This document shows, piece by piece, positions 29,215 through 34,345 of a DNA stretch of 34,345 nucleotides; position 1 is the first letter of the stretch; each line of letters opens with the position of its first letter. Source of the stretch: Desulfuromusa sp. GTDB lineage: Bacteria > Desulfobacterota > Desulfuromonadia > Desulfuromonadales > Geopsychrobacteraceae. The notes beneath the pieces are model-generated. The model was not told the DNA's origin. It made no database searches and saw nothing but the letters and a program-made list of their open reading frames with translations. The DNA lies in NCBI GenBank assembly GCA_016744675.1, contig JADGDX010000027.1:1-34345 (forward strand). The letters are read 5' to 3'. Position numbers and translations under genes: made by a program.

Positions 29215-29487
29215 ATGGATATTTGTGTCAGCGTTAAAGTTAGCGGAAGAGTCCAGGGGGTCTGGTTTCGTCAAAGCACGAAAACATGTGCCGAACAGCA
29301 TGGTGTTAAGGGTTGGTGTCACAACAACCTCGATGGTTCTGTCGAAGCTGTTTTTTGGGGAGATGAAGTGGCGGTCAATAGTGTGGTGGAATGGTGTAAA
29401 ACCGGGCCTGTTCAGGCTCAGGTGGAGAGCCACCACGTGCAAACGATAGTAGTATCAGAAACTTTTGATGGTTTTCAAATCCGCTGA
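29215..29487 (+). CDS. Acylphosphatase
   Basis: The 90-residue enzyme hydrolyses acyl phosphates such as carbamoyl phosphate or 1,3-bisphosphoglycerate in the cytoplasm. The family signature is complete: VSGRVQGVWFRQ at residues 9-20 with catalytic Arg19, and GWCHNNLDGSVEAVFWG with catalytic Asn37. It begins 5 bp after the ligA stop, so translation is probably coupled to it. Size and motifs are normal. No convincing terminator was seen after it. Confidence 0.95.
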   Translation: MDICVSVKVSGRVQGVWFRQSTKTCAEQHGVKGWCHNNLDGSVEAVFWGDEVAVNSVVEWCKTGPVQAQVESHHVQTIVVSETFDGFQIR

Positions 29488-29510
29488 GCATAGGACAACT
29501 GAAACCTATT

Positions 29511-29842
29511 CCATCAATCGAACACTATAACCGTCGGTTCGCGGACCGACGACCGCCATCATTTTCTTTAATCGCAAAGAAAACGAAGCAAAAGAAACTC
29601 TTTACATTGCTGCGGCAAGCATCCCTGTCATTTTTTTATTAACCCTTGATAAAACATGTCTCAGTTTCGTTGCAACTGTTCTGTATTGTAACGTCAGGAA
29701 AATAATAGAGACGGATTAAAGTGAATAGTATATTCGTCGCCTAACGAGACGTAAACGTCTCTCATGGCGAAAAAAATCTAATCCTTACCACCAATTGACG
29801 CTAATCCAAACAACCCATGGTGTAATTTCGGGACTGCCTCCT
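29511..29842 (+). repeat. Structured dispersed repeat, copy 1
   Basis: A roughly 330-bp segment that recurs in the same orientation at about 34000-34333, with high identity judged by eye. It contains three stem-loops: CGTCGGT/ACCGACG (29532-29538, 29545-29551), TTTTCTTT/AAAGAAAA (29562-29569, 29576-29583) and GAGACGT/ACGTCTC (29746-29752, 29755-29761) with an outer TCGCC/GGCGA pair. It ends in GGGACTGCCTC, a decayed form of the palindrome at the end of copy 2. It fills the 380-bp gene-free gap between acylphosphatase and the envelope operon; no gene is supported within it. Confidence 0.85.
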
Positions 29843-29867
29843 ACTTTACAAAAAAGTCCGTATCAAG

Positions 29868-31028
29868 CTAATTGCCGCCTGTGGCGTCTGTAACAACGAC
29901 AGAAATGGATTCAGGATCACAGGTTAGGCTGATATTTACAGTATCGCCAAAGCACCCGGTTCCCATATCTTGCATATTGCTCATCACCCCTGTTTCGGTC
30001 GGATGCCCTCCCGGACAAGAAGCCCTGAAATGAATATCAACATAGGTCGAATAGATATTATATCCTGACTTTGAAGGTAGGCTTCCGGAAACAACGGTTT
30101 GCCCATAACACGATCTGGCATGAAGGCGAGCGCCGTTTTTCATATCACGATAAAACTTCTCTTTGCGGGCTTCCTTTTCTTGCTCTTCTTGTCTTTTAAG
30201 AGCTTGGCGTTCCTCACGCTCTCTTTGTTGCTGTGCTAAGCGAGCCTGCCTTGCATTCTCTTGGTGCTCCAATTCTTCTTGACGTTCTTGCCGTTGCCGC
30301 TCAAGCTCAGCCTGTCGTCTTTGCCTTTCTTGATCCAACTCCGCAGCGCGGCGTTGGCGTTCATAGGCAAGTTGTTCACGACGCTCCTCTGCTTGGCGTT
30401 GGCGTTCTTGTTGAGCTAGGACTTCATTGGTTTGGCGGATGGCTGCATTCGTGTCACGATCGACTTGGGCAAGTTGCTCGCGCATCTCAATGCCTGACTG
30501 CATCATATAATTCATCATATCAAGGCCACTGTTAGAAGAGGAATCGTTCTCCTCCATTTGCCGGGCATATTGGCGTTCTGCCTCCTCCTCTTCTTCTTGT
30601 AATCTTTCCATCTCCTCCTCTTCGAGGCGTGCCAGTTCCTCCTCTTCCCGGCGTTGTGCATCACGTTCCAAACGAAGATTACGGCGGCCTTGCTCAAAGA
30701 GGCGCATATCTCTATCACTGACAATATACGTTTTAGCTATAGCTAGATGCCTCTCAGCACAATTGAAGTTGCGCCCCAGAACACATAATTCTGCCTTATT
30801 GAGGGACTCGTCAAACTCGGCTTTTTCAATCTGGTCTAACTGCTCAAGCTGATCCAGCATATCCAACATATTGAGCATTTTTTGCTGTTCAGCCTCATCA
30901 ATGGACGCAACGGCAGTACTGCTCATAAAAATCAAGGTCACTAAAGTGACGAGAAGGAAATAAACTACTGAAATAGCAGAACGTCTCCCCTGATGCTGTA
31001 GCGACCAGGATGAGTTAGTTGGTAACAT
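29868..31028 (-). CDS. Secreted coiled-coil protein with Cys-containing C-terminal domain, unknown function
   Basis: I do not recognise the family. From ATG 31028 (strong AGAGGAG site) the protein has 386 residues. A basic N-terminus and hydrophobic stretch (about residues 19-36) end in an AVA-type cleavage site near residue 41, so it is exported or membrane-anchored. A low-complexity region rich in Glu, Arg and Gln (about 110-285) is predicted to form long charged coiled coils. The last 100 residues are a distinct domain with four cysteines (ARSCYG, RASCPGG, GTGCFGD, LTCDPES), able to form two disulfides. The gene overlaps the DUF4105 gene by 14 bp, so it is the third member of a coupled operon. 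The charged repeat resembles TolA-like spacer regions only in composition. Confidence 0.8.
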   Translation of the reverse strand: MLPTNSSWSLQHQGRRSAISVVYFLLVTLVTLIFMSSTAVASIDEAEQQKMLNMLDMLDQLEQLDQIEKAEFDESLNKAELCVLGRNFNCAERHLAIAKTYIVSDRDMRLFEQGRRNLRLERDAQRREEEELARLEEEEMERLQEEEEEAERQYARQMEENDSSSNSGLDMMNYMMQSGIEMREQLAQVDRDTNAAIRQTNEVLAQQERQRQAEERREQLAYERQRRAAELDQERQRRQAELERQRQERQEELEHQENARQARLAQQQREREERQALKRQEEQEKEARKEKFYRDMKNGARLHARSCYGQTVVSGSLPSKSGYNIYSTYVDIHFRASCPGGHPTETGVMSNMQDMGTGCFGDTVNISLTCDPESISVVVTDATGGN

Positions 31029-32706
31029 CACGTAACTCCTCTAAAATAAGAATATTCTTTGTTGTTTCGTCCAGATCATAGCCTGCAGCAAGAACTCGCT
31101 GCCATTGCTGCCTGCCTTGATCGTTAATTTTTCCCAGCAAAGTGGTCAGTTTTGTATTGCCCTCGATTCCCTGACATTGATCAGCCTTGGGCAAAGCAGG
31201 TAAGGCACTGTCTGTGGTTGGAATTGACTGTTGATGGGGAATAGGCTCAGTGACCTGCCTAATGGAACGCAGTAGACATTGTTCGTAAAAAAACTGTTCT
31301 TCAGTTGTCAGTTTTGCATCAATGGGGATATCTGCCAGGTCGAAATCTCGAAAATAGCGACTGGCCTCAGCCAGAAAACGACGTTCTCCCCGCAACAGAG
31401 CCAGTTCCTCAAGAAGAAGTTGGGCTTCTAGCAGATATTGGTCATGGGATAGTCTGTTCCAATATGCGGGGTTATCTGCAAAGAATGCATCAAGTCTTGT
31501 TTGCGGAGAGCGTTGCAGGTAGCTGTTAATGTCCGTAAAAGGTGGCGTCACCATGGCAGCGACAACCTGCCCGAGAGCTTGTTTATAATAATCTTTCGTG
31601 CTGGAAAAATAATACCCCTCCTCCTCGGCCTGTTCAAGTGAGTCAAGATGATCCGGCTCAAGCAGTGTCGTTTCTTTTATGGCCTCAAAAAAACTATCGG
31701 GTCGCAGGTAGTTGTCTGTCAGTTGTGGCTGATGATTAAACCTAGGCAAAAGGTCACGAAGAGCTTGCTGCAGAAGGGTAGCGCAGTTTTGACTAAAAAA
31801 ATTATACCCACCGGTGTAGCGCCAGTGAATTTCTGCCAACTGGCGAACAAGTATTTGGCGTTGGTTATGATTAAGCTGCAGAGGTATGGAAAATATTTCC
31901 CGAAACTCATCAATAGCATAGCCACGGTAAGCATCCATAAATGGAAAAGCAAACAGGTGAGCCTTGTAATCGCCACTTAATGCCTTGAGGCTATTCAGTT
32001 CAAATTCGTCAATATGAGCCATGTAACCAAGGACAATATGTTCATACAGATTGCTATTGCAGACCCCATCTTCTAGCCGTCCATCTGGGCAAACAATCAG
32101 GCGTAGAGCCACATGACCAAAGCGAGAAGCCATCTTTTCACCATGACCGGCAAAAAAGAGATGAATTGAATTGAGTTGTTCGGGCTTTATCCATCGAGGA
32201 ATAATTCCCTCATCACGACTTGCCAGTAAAAATGGTATGGGCTCTTGGCAGGGAGTCGCACTGACTTGATAACGCTCTTGAAAGTAAGTATGAAAAATAG
32301 GATGGCGACAGCTAAAATCATCTTGCAGCAAAAAGTTGGCCAGAGCCTGAGCAAATGGCATGTTGGGTTCTGGCTGGCTGCCATCAACAAGATGAAGCAG
32401 ACGATTAAACCTTTCATCTGCCTGTAATAGTGATTCGGTACTGGTACCAACAAGATTGGCCAGCAGCTCTGTTGATGCTATCGCAGGATCAACCTCAGAG
32501 GATAAGAGATGCTGCTGCTCAAGACGAATCGTGGCTTCCCGCTCAATCGCTTGAGCGAGTCCATCTGGGGTAGAAACAAGCTTACCTGCAAGCCCTTGCC
32601 ACTGCTTGTTAGTGAGTGGCAAGGGGGCAGGAAGTCCAGAAGTGCTGGGACGTATAGCACAGCCGACCTGCATTAGAAAAAGCAGGGTCAGCAGCAGCCA
32701 TTTCAT
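31015..32706 (-). CDS. DUF4105-type lipoprotein, possible Cys/His hydrolase
   Basis: The 563-residue product starts with a short leader ending in the lipobox MQVGC, so Cys16 is probably lipidated and the protein anchored in the cell envelope. The central part (about residues 178-320) resembles DUF4105, a domain of unknown function: HLFFAGHGEKMASRFGHVALRL with His198, and NFFSQNCATLLQQAL with Cys308. The FGH and NC motifs recall papain-like or NlpC/P60-like enzymes, suggesting a thiol hydrolase; this is inference. A helical, polar C-terminal third follows. Its ATG overlaps the stop of the Sel1 gene as ATGA and its end overlaps the coiled-coil gene, so all three are probably made together. Confidence 0.82.
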   Translation of the reverse strand: MKWLLLTLLFLMQVGCAIRPSTSGLPAPLPLTNKQWQGLAGKLVSTPDGLAQAIEREATIRLEQQHLLSSEVDPAIASTELLANLVGTSTESLLQADERFNRLLHLVDGSQPEPNMPFAQALANFLLQDDFSCRHPIFHTYFQERYQVSATPCQEPIPFLLASRDEGIIPRWIKPEQLNSIHLFFAGHGEKMASRFGHVALRLIVCPDGRLEDGVCNSNLYEHIVLGYMAHIDEFELNSLKALSGDYKAHLFAFPFMDAYRGYAIDEFREIFSIPLQLNHNQRQILVRQLAEIHWRYTGGYNFFSQNCATLLQQALRDLLPRFNHQPQLTDNYLRPDSFFEAIKETTLLEPDHLDSLEQAEEEGYYFSSTKDYYKQALGQVVAAMVTPPFTDINSYLQRSPQTRLDAFFADNPAYWNRLSHDQYLLEAQLLLEELALLRGERRFLAEASRYFRDFDLADIPIDAKLTTEEQFFYEQCLLRSIRQVTEPIPHQQSIPTTDSALPALPKADQCQGIEGNTKLTTLLGKINDQGRQQWQRVLAAGYDLDETTKNILILEELRDVTN

Positions 32707-33713
32707 CGGGCAGCAATAAGTGGAGCGAAGCCAGTTTTATGCTGTTGACTGCGGTAGGCTTTGGCCATCATGGAGTTTGGTTTGGCCCAAGCTGCGGGAT
32801 GTGCTGCTAATCTTTTTTTGATCTCATTGCGTTCCATCAATCGGGTTGGGCAAGAAATTAAGTCAGTGGCCATGGAAATAGGGCTCATAGCAACCAAGGT
32901 TAACACTTCGAAGATATCACCAGGGTTTTCGCTTCTAAAAAATTTCTCAGTATTTTGTAGAAATGATGCTTGAGCCAACTCTTTTTCCAACTGTGCCTTT
33001 TTCCGGGCTGCAGCCTCACGCCGTGCCTGAGCCTCTTGTTGTGCCTTCGCCAGCTTCTTAGCTGCATCCACCTTGGCTTGCCACTCTTGTGCCTGCGGGA
33101 TATTGCGCTTTACCCCTTTACCATGCTTATAACGCTGCACCATGGCTTCCATGGCTTTCAAATCGCCTGATTTAGCAGTCGAAAGTTCGTTGTTTGCCTT
33201 AATTTCTTCGATTTTCCAAAGCCAAGCTTCTGCCTTACTGCTATCTTGCGCAACTCCTGTGCCTCGCTGGTAATACTGCGCGAGAGTCGCCATGGCCTCA
33301 AGTTCGCCATTATTTGCAGCTGCCAAGGCCCGCTCAAAGTCTGCTTTTTCTTTGGCCAAACGGGCCATCTTGTCAGCTCGTTCTTTGGCCAAACGGGCCT
33401 TCTCGGTCAATTGTGGTGAGGAAAGAACCACTTTTAGTATTTTAGGAACACCGGCGACTGCAGTGAATTGGTGCTGATATACCTGCTCATGGTCTCTATC
33501 CACCTGTTTATGGACAAATACTGTGGTAGGGCCTGCATAAAGAAAAATATTTAAAGGGCCGTCTGAGGAACATTCTCCCTTATTTTCACCATTAATATAA
33601 ACTTTTGCTCCCTGATCATTGGGCTGACATTTAATTCGTATCGGAGTATCAAAAGCGTAACTGGAACTGACCACAAACAACATGATGATAAATAAAAGTG
33701 ATAAAGATTTCAT
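32703..33713 (-). CDS. Exported protein with PEGA-like domain and Sel1-type repeats
   Basis: From ATG 33713 (GAGGAG just upstream) the protein has 336 residues and begins with a clear signal peptide cleaved after SSSYA (residue 20). I rejected the longer frame starting at 33833 because it would bury the signal peptide. The mature N-terminus (about 24-100, with AKVYINGENKGECSSDGPLNIFLYAG) looks like a PEGA-type beta domain that may contact envelope polymers. Next are two Sel1-like helical repeats (NNGELEAMATLAQYYQRGTG and SGDLKAMEAMVQRYKHGKG), a charged helix, and a C-terminal segment ending GFAPLIAAR. Such repeats usually mediate protein contacts. It is the first gene of the three-gene envelope operon. 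Overall function unknown. Confidence 0.8.
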   Translation of the reverse strand: MKSLSLLFIIMLFVVSSSYAFDTPIRIKCQPNDQGAKVYINGENKGECSSDGPLNIFLYAGPTTVFVHKQVDRDHEQVYQHQFTAVAGVPKILKVVLSSPQLTEKARLAKERADKMARLAKEKADFERALAAANNGELEAMATLAQYYQRGTGVAQDSSKAEAWLWKIEEIKANNELSTAKSGDLKAMEAMVQRYKHGKGVKRNIPQAQEWQAKVDAAKKLAKAQQEAQARREAAARKKAQLEKELAQASFLQNTEKFFRSENPGDIFEVLTLVAMSPISMATDLISCPTRLMERNEIKKRLAAHPAAWAKPNSMMAKAYRSQQHKTGFAPLIAAR

Positions 33714-33734
33714 AGGCTCCTCGGTAGTGGGATC

Positions 33735-33808
33735 AAAGGTTAACATCCTCAAAGGTTGGTCATTTTTAACAGTTTTAAACAACAAGGTCAAGTCAGTCGT
33801 TAACCTTT
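33735..33808. promoter_or_regulatory. Candidate promoter of the envelope operon within a 10-bp inverted repeat
   Basis: On the minus strand TTGACC (33791-33786) and TAAAAA (33768-33763) are spaced by 17 bp. They lie between AAAGGTTAAC (33735-33744) and its perfect complement GTTAACCTTT (33799-33808); a further AAAGGTT occurs at 33751-33757. The arrangement suggests a regulator site at the promoter. A second possible -35 (TTGACA) lies further upstream near 33860 with a poor -10. Confidence 0.4.
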
Positions 33809-33918
33809 CTACTAATCTTTGTATTTTTGACACCTATAACTTAAAAAGCCAAAACTTCTGTCAAATTAAACTGTTGCATGATGAGTTTTCTCAAACAAAC
33901 AGGGAACCCTCCCGAATG

Positions 33919-34330
33919 GGGGCTGTCCCAAGATTTTACGACGCAAACCACCGTATTCTCATGATCCGCAAAATAAACAGAAAATATCCACAACCCATGC
34001 CATCAAGCCAATGTCGTAACCGTCGGTTCGCGGACCGACGACCGCCATCATTTTCTTTGATCGCAAAGAAAACGATGCAAAAGAAACTCTTTATATTGCT
34101 GCTGCATGAGCACCTACCATTTTTCAGAATTAACCGTTGAAAAAACACTTCTCAGCTTCGTTGCAGCTGTTCTGAATTGTGACGTCTGGAAAAAAATAGT
34201 GGTGGATTAAAGTGAATGGCGTATTCGTCGCCTAACGAGACGTGAACGTCTCAAATGGCAAAAAAATCTAAACTTACCTCCCTGATTGGCTCTATCTCAA
34301 GCAACACTGCAGTAAATTCGGGACTGTCCC
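33919..34330 (+). repeat. Structured dispersed repeat, copy 2, bounded by GGG(A/G)CTGTCCC
   Basis: The part from about 34000 to 34333 matches copy 1 in direct orientation. All three stem-loops are kept: CGTCGGT/ACCGACG (34021-34027, 34034-34040), TTTTCTTT/AAAGAAAA (34051-34058, 34065-34072) and GAGACGT/ACGTCTC (34237-34243, 34246-34252). The outer TCGCC/GGCGA pair is weakened to GGCAA. GGGACTGTCCC at 34320-34330 is a perfect palindrome around a central T, and a near copy, GGGGCTGTCCC, lies at 33919-33929. This fills most of the gene-free stretch from the envelope operon to the window end; short reading frames here are not convincing genes. Confidence 0.8.
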
Positions 34331-34345
34331 TAGACCCATCAGGGG

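Noticed and set aside
31015-33833. Antisense plus-strand frames across the envelope operon
   Set aside because: Several 60-110 codon frames exist, but all lie opposite genes with signal peptides, ribosome binding sites and coupled overlaps on the minus strand.
33682-34140. A 152-codon plus-strand frame across the operon promoter region and repeat copy 2
   Set aside because: It overlaps the signal-peptide start of the Sel1 gene, the promoter region and the repeat, and its composition does not look like a protein.
33936-34148. A 70-codon minus-strand frame inside repeat copy 2
   Set aside because: It lies over the conserved stem-loops, has no clear ribosome binding site, and is not kept as a frame in copy 1; it is a by-product of the repeat.

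Overview
The window looks like chromosomal DNA of a diderm bacterium, most likely a Desulfuromonadales-type member of the former Deltaproteobacteria. The evidence is an mraZ-to-ftsZ division and cell-wall cluster in the order known from Geobacter relatives, a meso-diaminopimelate-type MurE, an FtsI ending in a PASTA domain, a TAXI-type TRAP transporter, and several lipoproteins. The taxonomic placement is inferred from gene content and order, not from a database search.

Layout from left to right. Positions 1-3050 (+) hold a TAXI TRAP transporter: the periplasmic binding protein, then a strong hairpin terminator, a second long hairpin, and the fused permease. A small Gly-rich lipoprotein of unknown function follows (+). 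Convergent to it is a minus-strand run of acyl-CoA synthetase, B12-type radical SAM protein and a short 2-oxoacid-dehydrogenase-type acyltransferase that has no lipoyl domain. From 8432 to 25489 on the minus strand lies one dense division and cell-wall cluster: mraZ, rsmH, ftsL, ftsI, murE, murF, mraY, murD, ftsW, murG, murC, ddl, ftsQ, ftsA, ftsZ. Most junctions overlap or nearly touch (ATGA, TGATG). murB is missing from its usual place between murC and ddl. The cluster opens with a near-consensus sigma70 promoter followed by three GTGTCA repeats spaced exactly 10 bp, a very good candidate for MraZ autoregulation. ftsZ ends in a clear intrinsic terminator preceded by further small hairpins.

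Beyond mraZ are a CNNM/CBS/CorC membrane protein (-), NAD-dependent DNA ligase (ligA, +) and acylphosphatase (+). From 29.5 kb to the end is an accessory-looking region: a translationally coupled three-gene envelope operon on the minus strand (PEGA-like plus Sel1-repeat periplasmic protein, DUF4105-type lipoprotein with a Cys/His pair, secreted coiled-coil protein with a Cys-containing C-terminal domain). It lies between two direct copies of a roughly 330-bp repeat. Each repeat carries three conserved stem-loops. This repeat-flanked operon is the best candidate here for an undescribed system; its function is unknown.

The division cluster makes UDP-MurNAc-pentapeptide (MurC/D/E/F, Ddl) and lipid I and II (MraY, MurG), and assembles the septal machinery (FtsZ, FtsA, FtsQ, FtsL, FtsW, FtsI). 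No tRNA, rRNA, CRISPR array or intact transposase gene was seen.
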